A stretch of DNA of 64,000 nucleotides from Shewanella sp. c952 (GTDB taxonomy: Bacteria; Pseudomonadota; Gammaproteobacteria; Enterobacterales; Shewanellaceae), in assembly GCF_019654975.1 (NCBI RefSeq), contig NZ_BPEW01000013.1:1-64000 (forward strand), in the 5' to 3' direction. Shown here piece after piece: positions 45,099 to 54,138 of this stretch (within the stretch, counting starts at the first letter, position 1; each line of letters opens with the position of its first letter). A program made the translations under genes and the position numbers. The notes under the pieces are model-generated. The model ran no database searches and was not told the origin of the DNA. It saw only the letters and a list, made by a program, of their open reading frames with translations.

Positions 45099-45596
45099 TT
45101 AGCCTTCCCGTATATAACGAGTAGGGCTTTCGTAGTAGAAATAATTTTCATTGTGAGCACTTAATAGAAACGATACTGCTTTACGAACATGCTGATTATC
45201 AACGCTTTTAGTCACATATACTTTCAACTCGCTAGTATATTTTTTCAATAAAGTAGAACCTTCATTGGTATGCATCCCAACAACAAATGCGATGTTAATT
45301 AAGACTGTAAACAGAAAAGTTAACCGAAAACTTTGCTTCTTACTTTTATGTCGAAGTTTTTGCTGTGCAACTATAGCGCCTGGCCAACCAAAACATAATG
45401 AATATATATGGAGTGTACTTTCAGAAACTCGCCATTCATTTTTCTGAGCAGCCCTTTTATCTTTTGCATAGATTAAATATGTTAATAAGCTCGCTATAAT
45501 GAATATTATGGAGACGATTGGAGGCAAATAACCTAGGTAAAATGATACACATAATGTAATTGATAAAGCATAAATGGGTAAATAGTGAAATTTCAT
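45099..45596 (-). CDS. DUF1294 domain membrane protein
   Basis: 165-aa inner-membrane protein. Two TM helices at the start (~5-45), then the DUF1294 signature YAKDKRAAQKNEWRVSE with LHIYSLCFGWPGAIVAQQ, a third TM (~95-115) and a C-terminal polar tail of ~45 residues beyond the domain. Function unknown; in other bacteria the domain is sometimes fused to a cold-shock domain, absent here. ATG with AGAG 7 nt upstream. Single gene. Confidence 0.8.
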   Translation of the reverse strand: MKFHYLPIYALSITLCVSFYLGYLPPIVSIIFIIASLLTYLIYAKDKRAAQKNEWRVSESTLHIYSLCFGWPGAIVAQQKLRHKSKKQSFRLTFLFTVLINIAFVVGMHTNEGSTLLKKYTSELKVYVTKSVDNQHVRKAVSFLLSAHNENYFYYESPTRYIREG

Positions 45597-45834
45597 AGTC
45601 AATCTCTAACAGCTAACAGCTTATTCAACAGCAGTACGATAACTAACAAGGCAGTCTAATTATTCAAGTCACTCTATCACCGACAAATAATTGCTGCAAA
45701 AGGATTTTTTAAAAACCTCATGCTGCGTACAATTAGCTCTTTGCTAGAAATTTACAGCACGCTTGCCCGATTTCGGTATACAATCTCCAGCCTCATTGCC
45801 CCTATAATAGTTAACAACAAATAAGGCGAACAAC

Positions 45835-47124
45835 ATGATCCCACAACTCACCTTTGCAGGCATGGTTGCCCATAAACATACTTTCACCCTGCCCCTTGAT
45901 TATCAGCAGCCTAATGGTAAAAGTATTAATGTTTTTGCCCGTGAACTGGTTAGCCCTGTAAACAAAGATAAGCAGTTGCCTTTTATAGTGTTTTTTCAAG
46001 GTGGTCCCGGCTTTGGTGCGGTCAGACCCGCCGCTACTGGAGGCTGGATAAAACGAGCACTGCAAGAATTTAGAGTGTTGCTGCTCGATCAGCGTGGTAC
46101 CGGGCTATCGACACCTGTAAGCTCTGCAAGCCTGTCGCACTTGAATTCAGCGCAGCAAAGCCAATACTTGAGCCACTTTCGCGCCGACAATATTATCCGC
46201 GATGCCGAGTCTATTCGTCAGCAATTGGTTGGCGATGATAAGTGGTCGATTCTAGGGCAAAGCTTTGGTGGGTTTTGTGTTTTAAAATACCTTAATGATG
46301 CGCCTAATGGCGTTGAAGAAGCTTATATTACTGGCGGTATTCCGTCGCTAAACCGCAGTGCAGATGAAGTCTACCAAGCCACATACCAGCGAGTTATCGC
46401 TAAGAATAATGACTTTTTCAACCGTTTTACTGATGCGCAGGAGTTGGTTAAAGCACTAGCACAACATATTAGCAATAACGAGGTAAAACTGGCCACTGGC
46501 GAGCAACTTACCGTTGAGATGTTACAACTGCTCGGCATAAACATAGGCATGGAGCAAGGTCCAGAGAGCGTCTATTATCTGTTGGAACATGCGCTAATCA
46601 CCACGGCTAGCGGTACCATAGTAAACCCGCTATTTTTGGCACATTTCTGCCAGTTACTCGATTACAACACCAACCCCATTTTTGCCTTACTGCATGAGTC
46701 TATTTATTGCCAGCAAAGCGCGTCAAACTGGTCAGCTCATCGAGTAAGACAGCAGTATCCGCAATTTAACTACAGCGCCGATAAGCCATTTCTATTCACC
46801 GGAGAGATGATCTACCCGTGGATGTTTGAGCAGTTCAATAACCTTAAGCCGTTAAAAGAGGCTGCGGCAATGCTAGCTGAAAAAAGCGATTGGCCGATGC
46901 TATATCAACCAACAAAATTAGCAGAGAACAAGGTGCCTGTTGCCGCAGCGATATATAGCGAAGATATGTTTGTTGAGATGCGTTATAGCTTAGAAACCGC
47001 AGCGAAAGTGGGCAACTTAAAATACTGGTTAACCTCTGAATATGAGCACAACGGTATTCGTATGGATGGCGAGCATATTTTGGACAGATTAATTACAATT
47101 AATCGTGGGGAAAACTTACGTTAA
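45835..47124 (+). CDS. alpha/beta hydrolase, peptidase family S33 (proline iminopeptidase-like)
   Basis: 429-aa cytosolic hydrolase of the prolyl aminopeptidase family, releasing N-terminal residues from peptides. Oxyanion motif QGGPGFG (~55), DQRGTG (~85), nucleophile Ser in GQSFGG (~139), acid in YSEDMF (~380) and His in the EHNGIRMDGEHIL region (~402 or 413). No signal peptide. Such enzymes are larger than E. coli-type proline iminopeptidases but common in marine gammaproteobacteria. Single gene with its own terminator. Confidence 0.88.
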   Translation: MIPQLTFAGMVAHKHTFTLPLDYQQPNGKSINVFARELVSPVNKDKQLPFIVFFQGGPGFGAVRPAATGGWIKRALQEFRVLLLDQRGTGLSTPVSSASLSHLNSAQQSQYLSHFRADNIIRDAESIRQQLVGDDKWSILGQSFGGFCVLKYLNDAPNGVEEAYITGGIPSLNRSADEVYQATYQRVIAKNNDFFNRFTDAQELVKALAQHISNNEVKLATGEQLTVEMLQLLGINIGMEQGPESVYYLLEHALITTASGTIVNPLFLAHFCQLLDYNTNPIFALLHESIYCQQSASNWSAHRVRQQYPQFNYSADKPFLFTGEMIYPWMFEQFNNLKPLKEAAAMLAEKSDWPMLYQPTKLAENKVPVAAAIYSEDMFVEMRYSLETAAKVGNLKYWLTSEYEHNGIRMDGEHILDRLITINRGENLR

Positions 47125-47186
47125 TTAAGAAACACTTAAGCTTACCTCGACATAATGTAATCTGTTCCTCACCTGTATCACCTTTG

Positions 47187-47215
47187 GCAAGCCTCATTTA
47201 GGCTTGCTTTTTTTT
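47187..47215 (+). terminator. intrinsic terminator of the S33 peptidase gene
   Basis: GCAAGCCT / AGGCTTGC stem with a CATTT loop, then eight T. Confidence 0.93.
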
Positions 47216-47263
47216 GCCTCGAAAACCATATTTAAAGCCTCTCTCATATTGAGGTTAACTCTG

Positions 47264-47461
47264 ATGGACATCACTCATCTGGAACAGCTTAGCTCTGCAA
47301 CATTGCTTGGGATCGTTAACGAAAAACTCAGATTGACCTGCAACGACCAAGCCGCGCTTTTTTATGAGATGGATATTGATAAGCAATTGCTAGACTCTAA
47401 GCTTGCCGATATCGGTTACCACTATGACCCGCTCAGTAATCAATATAAAAACCTAAAATAG
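47264..47461 (+). CDS. small DUF4250 domain protein
   Basis: 65-aa cytosolic protein matching DUF4250 (LLGIVNEKLRLTCNDQAALFYEMDID, then IGYHYDPLSNQYK), function unknown. The start is placed at the ATG giving MDITHLEQL, which has GAGG 9 nt upstream. The frame is open for 20 more codons upstream, but that part overlaps the preceding terminator and has no homology. Convergent with czcA. Confidence 0.78.
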   Translation: MDITHLEQLSSATLLGIVNEKLRLTCNDQAALFYEMDIDKQLLDSKLADIGYHYDPLSNQYKNLK

Positions 47462-47487
47462 ACGATAAAGGCTTAGCCTTTATCGTC
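47461..47487. terminator. hairpin between convergent DUF4250 and czcA genes
   Basis: A perfect 12-bp stem GACGATAAAGGC / GCCTTTATCGTC with a TTA loop, immediately after the DUF4250 stop codon; no long T run. Confidence 0.65.
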
Positions 47488-47520
47488 TCTATCATTAACA
47501 AAATTGCTGCTTGCTACAGC

Positions 47521-50500
47521 TTAACTCGTTGTAGAACTCTGTTTACGGCTAAAGCGATAAACCAATGAGTAAAGCACTGGCAAAATCACTAACGTCAGTA
47601 GTGTCGACGAGATAATACCGCCTATCACGACTGTGGCCAGCGGTCGCTGTACTTCTGCACCGGTTCCGACATTGAGCGCCATCGGCACAAAGCCAAGACT
47701 TGCCACTAATGCCGTCATCATCACAGGGCGTAAACGTTGGCTTGCCCCCTGTTTAATCGCCTCAATAAGCTCTAGCCCCTGCAGTTTAAGCTCTTTAATA
47801 AAGCTCAGCATCACCACGCCATTTAGCACCGCAATGCCTGATAGTGCAATAAAGCCAATCGCCGCTGAGATCGACAATGGCATATCGCGCAATACCAAAG
47901 CCAATACACCGCCTGTAAGCGCTAAAGGTACGCCACTAAAGATGATGAGCGAGTCACGCACTGAGCCAAAGGCGCTATATAACAGACCAAAAATAAGCAG
48001 AAGCGTTAACGGCACTAAAATCATTAAGCGATTCGATGCTGATTCTAGCTGCTCAAAAGTGCCGCCATATTCACTCCAGTAACCACTGGGAAGCGCGAGC
48101 TCTTCCGCCATCACATTTTTAGTGTCTTGTATAAACGAGCCTAAATCGCGTCCATCAACGTTGGCTGTTACCACGACATGGCGTTTACCACTTTGACGGT
48201 TGATTTGATTAGGGCCGACTTTAAAGTGCAACTCAGCCACTTCGCCCAAAGGCACATAGCTGAGATCGGGGTTAAGCTCGCTTGACAGTGCTATAGGAAT
48301 ATTGGCCAGTTTATCGAGATCTTGACTGATATCATCCGCCATTCTCACTACCAGCTTAAAACGTCTATCACCTTCATAGATGAGCCCTACAGGTATGCCC
48401 GAGACTGCTGTTTGTAGCGCTTGTTGCACGTCAACAATCGTCAGCCCCAACAACGCTAAATGATCGCGGTTAGGCTCGACCGATAACATTGGCAGACCAG
48501 ACATCTGCTCAACGCGCACATCGGTTGCGCCGTCTATACCTTGGAACAACCCAACAGCGCGGTCACCAGCCTCTTTTAAGGTATCGAGGTCATCGCCATA
48601 GATCCTTAATGCCACATCGGCGCGCACACCCGCGATTAACTCGTTAAAACGCATTTCAATCGGCTGGGTAAACTCATAGTTATTACCCGGCACTTGCTCA
48701 ACATGCTCACGAAGTTCATCAACAAACTGCGCTTTGGTCTTAGTCGGATCAGCCCACTGCGACCGTGGTTTGATGATTAAGATGGTATCGGCAACACTCG
48801 GTGGCATAGGGTCGGTTGCCACTTCAGGTGTTCCCACCTTTGAAAATACCCGCTCAACTTCATCAAGCTCACTAATCACCACTTCGAGCTTTTTCTGCAT
48901 CTCAATCGATTGCTCAAGCCCAGTGCCGGTGATCCGCATGGCATGCATCGCGATATCCCCTTCATCGAGTTTTGGCAAAAATTCAGAACCTAAACGACTC
49001 AGCTGAACACTGGTCACCACCATCAGCACGATAGCACCTGCAATGATAATAAAAGGACGTTTAAGCGAGAAAAACAGCACTGGCTCATAGGCTTTACGTG
49101 CACCAGCCATCAGCCAGTTTTCTTTCTCGTTCACTTTGCCTTTTACAAACAGCGCTATGGCTGCTGGCACAAACGTTACCGAAAACAGCAATGCACCAAT
49201 AAGTGCTGCCACCACGGTAAAGGCCATCGGGTGGAACATTTTGCCTTCGACACCGCTTAGGGCAAATATCGGCAGATACACTAACATAATGATAAGTACA
49301 CCAAACACCGCCGGACGAAACACCTCTTTGGTCGCATCAGCAACCACTTTAATGCGCTCTTCAAGCACCAGTAAGCGACCGTATTGATGTTGCGCCATGC
49401 CTAAGCGACGCAGGGCATTTTCAACAATAATCACTGCGCCATCGACAATAATACCGAAATCAATTGCACCAAGGCTCATCAAGTTGCCTGATACGCGGTT
49501 AGCGGTCATCCCAGTAATGGCAAATAACATACTCAAAGGGATAACTAGCGCCGCAATCAGTGCCGCGCGGAAATTACCCAATAGTGCAAATAGCACCACG
49601 ATAACCAGTACAGCGCCTTCAAATAGGTTTTTCTGTACCGTTTCAATTGCTTTGTCGACCAAGGTTGTGCGGTCGTACACCGCTTCTGCCACTATGCCCT
49701 CAGGCAAACTTGCATTGACGAGCTGGAGTTTTTCTCCGACCTCTTTAGCCACTACGCGGCTATTCTCACCCAGTAACATAAACGCGGTACCCAGCACGGT
49801 CTCTTCGCCGTTTTGACTGGCGGCGCCGGTACGTAACTGCTTACCGTAAAACACGTCGGCAACATCGCCGATTCGCACAGGTGCGTCATCACGTTTAGTG
49901 ACCACGACTTGGCGAATTGACTCAAGGTCTTTCAGCTGCCCTGGAGAGCGGACTAACCATTGCTCGCCGCTGCGCTCGATATAACCGGCACCTGCATTGC
50001 GGTTATTGAGTTCAAGTGCACTAATGACATCATCAACAGTCACCTTAAATGCCAATAACTTTGCTGGCACTGGCGCGACTTGATATTCGCGCTCATAACC
50101 ACCCAAGCTATTAATTTCTGTAACGCCTTTCACTTTTACCAGTTGCGGGCGGATGATCCAGTCTTGAATCGTACGCAGATCTTCAGCGTTATAAGGCGTG
50201 CCATCTTCTTTTACCGCACCATCAAGGGCGCGAATGGAGTAAGTAAATACTTCGCCTAAACCACTACTAACAGGGCCAAGCGCAGGTTCGGCTTCTGCAG
50301 GTAGCTCACTGCGAACGCCTTGTAAGCGTTCACTTATCTGCTGACGCGCCCAGTAGATATCAGTGCCCTCTTCGAAAATGACGGTCACTTGTGACAAGCC
50401 ATAACGCGAGATTGAGCGGGTGTAATCGAGGCTTGGGATCCCAGCCATAGCATTTTCAATCACATAGGTCAGCCTTTGCTCTGACTCAAGCGGTGAATAG

Positions 50501-50661
50501 CCGGCAATCGCAGTGTTGATCTGTACTTGCACATTGGTAATGTCTGGCACGGCATCAATAGGCAGTTTTAGAGTGTTATAAACCCCTAATAGCGCGATGA
50601 GCAGTGTAATTGCTAGTACCAGTAATCGCCTTTTAAGGGCGAATGAGATAATAGTATCCAT
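47521..50661 (-). CDS. czcA: heavy-metal RND efflux pump CzcA-type
   Basis: 1046-aa inner-membrane pump exporting divalent metals by proton antiport. Twelve TM helices. TM4 carries DFGIIVDGAVIIVEN (~402), the form known for Zn/Co/Cd pumps rather than the copper/silver type. The periplasmic cavity region and the second charged helix are intact. Last gene of a CBA operon, 12 bp after the adaptor gene. Which metal is pumped cannot be fixed from sequence. Confidence 0.92.
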   Translation of the reverse strand: MDTIISFALKRRLLVLAITLLIALLGVYNTLKLPIDAVPDITNVQVQINTAIAGYSPLESEQRLTYVIENAMAGIPSLDYTRSISRYGLSQVTVIFEEGTDIYWARQQISERLQGVRSELPAEAEPALGPVSSGLGEVFTYSIRALDGAVKEDGTPYNAEDLRTIQDWIIRPQLVKVKGVTEINSLGGYEREYQVAPVPAKLLAFKVTVDDVISALELNNRNAGAGYIERSGEQWLVRSPGQLKDLESIRQVVVTKRDDAPVRIGDVADVFYGKQLRTGAASQNGEETVLGTAFMLLGENSRVVAKEVGEKLQLVNASLPEGIVAEAVYDRTTLVDKAIETVQKNLFEGAVLVIVVLFALLGNFRAALIAALVIPLSMLFAITGMTANRVSGNLMSLGAIDFGIIVDGAVIIVENALRRLGMAQHQYGRLLVLEERIKVVADATKEVFRPAVFGVLIIMLVYLPIFALSGVEGKMFHPMAFTVVAALIGALLFSVTFVPAAIALFVKGKVNEKENWLMAGARKAYEPVLFFSLKRPFIIIAGAIVLMVVTSVQLSRLGSEFLPKLDEGDIAMHAMRITGTGLEQSIEMQKKLEVVISELDEVERVFSKVGTPEVATDPMPPSVADTILIIKPRSQWADPTKTKAQFVDELREHVEQVPGNNYEFTQPIEMRFNELIAGVRADVALRIYGDDLDTLKEAGDRAVGLFQGIDGATDVRVEQMSGLPMLSVEPNRDHLALLGLTIVDVQQALQTAVSGIPVGLIYEGDRRFKLVVRMADDISQDLDKLANIPIALSSELNPDLSYVPLGEVAELHFKVGPNQINRQSGKRHVVVTANVDGRDLGSFIQDTKNVMAEELALPSGYWSEYGGTFEQLESASNRLMILVPLTLLLIFGLLYSAFGSVRDSLIIFSGVPLALTGGVLALVLRDMPLSISAAIGFIALSGIAVLNGVVMLSFIKELKLQGLELIEAIKQGASQRLRPVMMTALVASLGFVPMALNVGTGAEVQRPLATVVIGGIISSTLLTLVILPVLYSLVYRFSRKQSSTTS

Positions 50662-50673
50662 ATCGTTTCGTCC

Positions 50674-51969
50674 TTAGTGTACGTGCTTAGCAGCATTTTT
50701 CATGATGTCAGCTTTAAGCAAGTAGCTGTTTTCAGTCACGTACTCTGCGTTTGACTCAAGCCCTTCTAGCACTTCAACAAACTCACCATCTGATTCGCCT
50801 AGTGTTAGCATACGCGCCTCAAAGATATTACCGTGTTTTACAAAAACGGTAGGCTTGTCATTAAAGGTTTGTAGTGCATCCGCACGAACAGCGAGAGCAA
50901 CCTTTTTCGAACGCGTTTCGATATTAGCTTGCACATGCATACCTGGACGCCAGTGGCCGTCAGGGTTTGCGATAACGGCGCGTACTCGGGCAATATGACC
51001 GCCGGTCATGACAGGCGCAATGTAGCTGATAGTGCTAATGGCTTTACCTTCGCTGTGGGTTTCATCGCTATTGCCGTGCTCATCATCACCAATAGTCACC
51101 TTTTGACCGAGCGACACTCGGGCTAAGTTTTTTGGAAACGCTGACATATCAATCCACACTTTTGACAGGTCGCTGACTTGCAGCAGCGCTTGGTTAAAGG
51201 TGCTATCACCTACCGACAGCATCTGTTCTGTCACCTGACCTTTTGCTGGGCTTTTCACGGTATAACGCTGCAAGGTTGATGAGTTTCTTACCGTGGCGAT
51301 CACTTGGCCTTTCTCTACACTGTCACCGACAGTCACATTCAGCTGCTCGATAACCCCAGTATAAGGCGCTGACACACTAAACTGCTTGTCGGTTATGGTG
51401 CTAACAACGCCGAATAATCTGTCAACAAAATGCAACTCTTGTGAGCCGCTTTTAGCGGTTTCAACACCCGATAATGCCAGTAAGCGATCATTAATCGTTA
51501 CTCGGCCGGTGTGGTTTTCATAGTGCCAATCATAATCATGAGCTTTAAATGCGGCATGAACCTCTACGTCAAATGAGTGTGGTTCACGTACACTGGTTTG
51601 ACTAACCAGATATTGCTCCTCAGCGGCAAAACTAACCTTATCGATAGCACCGCCTAAGCGGGCTAAAGTCACTGATAGCTCGACTTCATTAGGATTGACT
51701 GGCTCACCTTTATAAAAAGCGTATATACGCATCTCTGGTGGGATCCCAGATTCTGCCATGGTGATCTCTAGTGAGAAATCTTCATGCTCCAACAGTCGGC
51801 CGCCGTGTGGCCCTTCCTCTTGGTGCTCCTCCTCTTCCTCGTGACCATGTCCGTGATCGCCACTGGCATTTGCCACACTAACAGGCGCTAACGTGCCTGC
51901 AGTCAATAAAGCGAAAGATAAAATAGTGGCTGCCAGTTGTGCAGGTAAAAAATTAAAATTAAGTTTCAT
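50674..51969 (-). CDS. czcB: heavy-metal efflux periplasmic adaptor CzcB-type
   Basis: 431-aa membrane-fusion protein of the czc operon. After a signal peptide (cut near VANASGD) there is an extended His/Glu-rich stretch (DHGHGHEEEEEHQEE, ~38-52) that should bind metal, then an extra N-terminal domain, a lipoyl/barrel core (VSAPYTGVIEQLNVTVGDSV) and a C-terminal barrel domain. No long helical hairpin, as usual in metal adaptors. Its ATG overlaps the czcC stop (TAATG), so the genes are coupled. Confidence 0.9.
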   Translation of the reverse strand: MKLNFNFLPAQLAATILSFALLTAGTLAPVSVANASGDHGHGHEEEEEHQEEGPHGGRLLEHEDFSLEITMAESGIPPEMRIYAFYKGEPVNPNEVELSVTLARLGGAIDKVSFAAEEQYLVSQTSVREPHSFDVEVHAAFKAHDYDWHYENHTGRVTINDRLLALSGVETAKSGSQELHFVDRLFGVVSTITDKQFSVSAPYTGVIEQLNVTVGDSVEKGQVIATVRNSSTLQRYTVKSPAKGQVTEQMLSVGDSTFNQALLQVSDLSKVWIDMSAFPKNLARVSLGQKVTIGDDEHGNSDETHSEGKAISTISYIAPVMTGGHIARVRAVIANPDGHWRPGMHVQANIETRSKKVALAVRADALQTFNDKPTVFVKHGNIFEARMLTLGESDGEFVEVLEGLESNAEYVTENSYLLKADIMKNAAKHVH

Positions 51970-53336
51970 TATCGATTTTCCATTGCCACAACAGGCTTTA
52001 TGTTGGTGTTAGCGACAGTCATTGACTGCCCAGTAATGCGCTCAATGGCAAGCAATGCCATATATACTGCCGTTTTGGCTTCAATCAATTCGCGTTCAAC
52101 GCTGAAAAGTTCTGATTGTGCATCGGCAAGTTGCAGCACATTAGCTTGACCTGTTTGGTAAGCAGATTGAGTGTGTTGTTGTAGCTGCTTAGCTAGCGGT
52201 AACACTTGTACTTTTAACAACTGCGCTTGTTTAGCATTGTTGAGCATTGATTGGTGCAGCTCTAACAAGGTCAGCTTCAGTTGCTCACGGGCAAAGCGTT
52301 GTTGCTCGTGGGCTCTATCTTCTTGAGCCTTAGCGGCAAGAATATTGCCTTGATTTGGATTAGAAAATTGCAGTGGCATTGAAAAGTTAAACATCAATGC
52401 ACCGTCATCAAAGCCTTCATAGCTTTTCACGCCAACCCCTAGGGTAATGTCGGCCTTGGCTTTAGACTCTTCCATTCGACGCTTGGCAATCAGCATACGC
52501 TCAACGCTGAGTAGTTGTAGATACTGCGGCGCAGTTTCAATCGCATTGAGCACACTTGCAGCTGTTGGCAACACTAAAAGCGGTGTTAGCTCATCGTTAG
52601 CTGCCGTAAACTTAACTTCACTTGACCACATGGCTGCCAGCTTTTGTTTAGCAACATTAAAGTCGCCATCAATACGCTGCTTTAACACCTTTGAGCGAAT
52701 GAGACGTAGCTGCATTTTACTGACATCGGCTTGGATCACCGCACCTGCGCTTGCACGGGTTTTAATCGCGGCTAACGAGGCTTGTTCCAGCTCGATACGT
52801 CTGTCGATCCAAGTTTGCATAGCTTGTAAACGTAACAGCTGATAATAGCGCTCAGTGGTTTGCGCTAGCACCTGTAAGCGGATGGACTCATAATCGCTTA
52901 ACTGCTGTTTTTGGCCTGCTTGGGCGTAATCAATGCGGTGCTGACGTTTATCGCCCAGTTCAATCAATTGGCTCAGCACCAATTTGATTTCAGCGTTATC
53001 AACCCCCTGCATATCTCCGGTACCGAGAATGTTTTCCACACTAACCGATAGCTCAGGGTTAGGAGTAATACCAGCTTGCAAAGTTAATGCTTCACTTGCG
53101 CGTAGCGAATAAGGAAATGATTTAAGCGCAATATTGTTAAGTAATGCTTGCTCTAATGCCCAAGGTAAGTTGATGCCAACATCCGCTGTTGATGCTAAAT
53201 CTTGCGGCTGTGATGATGCTAATTGTGTTTGCTCTGCGGCAATACTCTTGGCGCAATACAACGCTGCCATGCAGATAACCGCGGTGAACAATGCCCGTTG
53301 GCATGCCACCAAGAAGATATTTTTATCTCTTATCAC
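51969..53336 (-). CDS. czcC: outer-membrane efflux channel CzcC-type (TolC family)
   Basis: 455-aa outer-membrane factor. Exported by an N-terminal signal, followed by two TolC-type helical repeats (~50-260 and ~270-450) with heptad-like Leu/Ala patterns and the PNPELSVSVENILG segment typical of the CzcC branch. GTG start with AGGAG 9 nt upstream. First gene of czcCBA; four tandem 10-bp repeats lie ~130 bp upstream. Confidence 0.9.
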   Translation of the reverse strand: MIRDKNIFLVACQRALFTAVICMAALYCAKSIAAEQTQLASSQPQDLASTADVGINLPWALEQALLNNIALKSFPYSLRASEALTLQAGITPNPELSVSVENILGTGDMQGVDNAEIKLVLSQLIELGDKRQHRIDYAQAGQKQQLSDYESIRLQVLAQTTERYYQLLRLQAMQTWIDRRIELEQASLAAIKTRASAGAVIQADVSKMQLRLIRSKVLKQRIDGDFNVAKQKLAAMWSSEVKFTAANDELTPLLVLPTAASVLNAIETAPQYLQLLSVERMLIAKRRMEESKAKADITLGVGVKSYEGFDDGALMFNFSMPLQFSNPNQGNILAAKAQEDRAHEQQRFAREQLKLTLLELHQSMLNNAKQAQLLKVQVLPLAKQLQQHTQSAYQTGQANVLQLADAQSELFSVERELIEAKTAVYMALLAIERITGQSMTVANTNIKPVVAMENR

Positions 53337-53469
53337 GAGATGAAACTCCTGTTAGTTAAGCCTTTGCTTGTTTAAATCGCAGTAAATACTGCCTTATAAA
53401 CAATGCATTGACTCATTGATTCGAGCTTAAACTTTGCATGTGAATAGGATCGTAAATCGGCAATACATT

Positions 53470-53509
53470 CAATAACTGGCAATAACTGACAGTAACTAAC
53501 CGTAACGGA
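53470..53509. repeat. four tandem 10-bp repeats upstream of czcCBA (CpxR-like)
   Basis: Units CAATAACTGG, CAATAACTGA, CAGTAACTAA and CCGTAACGGA follow without gap. The core reads (A/G)TAAC every 10 bp, and GTAAC-N5-GTAAC is close to the CpxR box GTAAA-N5-GTAAA. It lies between czcC and the small Cys/His-rich gene, so it may control one or both. Confidence 0.55.
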
Positions 53510-53583
53510 TGTAGAAATGCCTAAGATCCAGCATATTCGCTAGTCTAATCACTCAAAAATAATTCAATTAAACGAAACAGGGA

Positions 53584-53952
53584 TTAACAATATGGAGGGG
53601 GAATAGGTGGAGCATAGCTGCGGTTTTGATAGCTAATCGCAAACAGAGTACGATCTTCTACACCTGTCGATTTAGCCACTGTGCCTAATTCGACTGGCGG
53701 ATGACAAGCGGTATGGAAATCATCGCTATGCTCATCTTGCTCGCTGACATCAACCATGTGGCTGCACGCATGCACAGCGCTATCGCAACAGTCTTGTTGC
53801 AGCTCAGCTGGCAAACTGTTTTCAAAGTGATGGATCTGGCTCATGTTCTGTTCAACATTATGAATGTCTGCTGCCACACAGGTTGGAAAAATTTGCGACA
53901 CAAAAACCACCAGCAATAACGCCAGTGTCAAATTAGATTGGAACATCTGCAT
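53584..53952 (-). CDS. small exported Cys/His-rich protein upstream of czcCBA
   Basis: About 122 aa, no family recognised with confidence. Signal peptide (cut after TCVAA), then a mature part rich in His and Cys (QIHHFEN, DCCDSAVHACSHM, HTACHPP) and a Pro-rich end (YAPPIPPPYC). The composition resembles small CopL-like metal-responsive proteins, which is a weak parallel. The frame can begin at TTG codons eight residues earlier with AGGA near; the first ATG is used here. It precedes the czc operon on the same strand with a 247-nt gap, so a periplasmic metal-binding role is likely. Confidence 0.62.
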   Translation of the reverse strand: MQMFQSNLTLALLLVVFVSQIFPTCVAADIHNVEQNMSQIHHFENSLPAELQQDCCDSAVHACSHMVDVSEQDEHSDDFHTACHPPVELGTVAKSTGVEDRTLFAISYQNRSYAPPIPPPYC

Positions 53953-54138
53953 TGATTTTCGTGAATTAAACAACAACTTTCCTAAAAGCGTAAACTGGCA
54001 CCAGCCAAACTATTGCAAATGATAACCGCTTTTATCGCGGCGAAATAGCCCTACATGCAAAATGATTTGTGAAACATGATAGAGATCGACAAGCAAGCCA
54101 AGCTTTACAAGTTATTAGTTATCATTAAATTCTAATCG

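Noticed and set aside
54014..54036. AAATGATAACCGCTTTTATCG as a Fur box upstream of the Cys/His-rich gene
   Set aside because: Only one arm fits; the other has no match at the required spacing.
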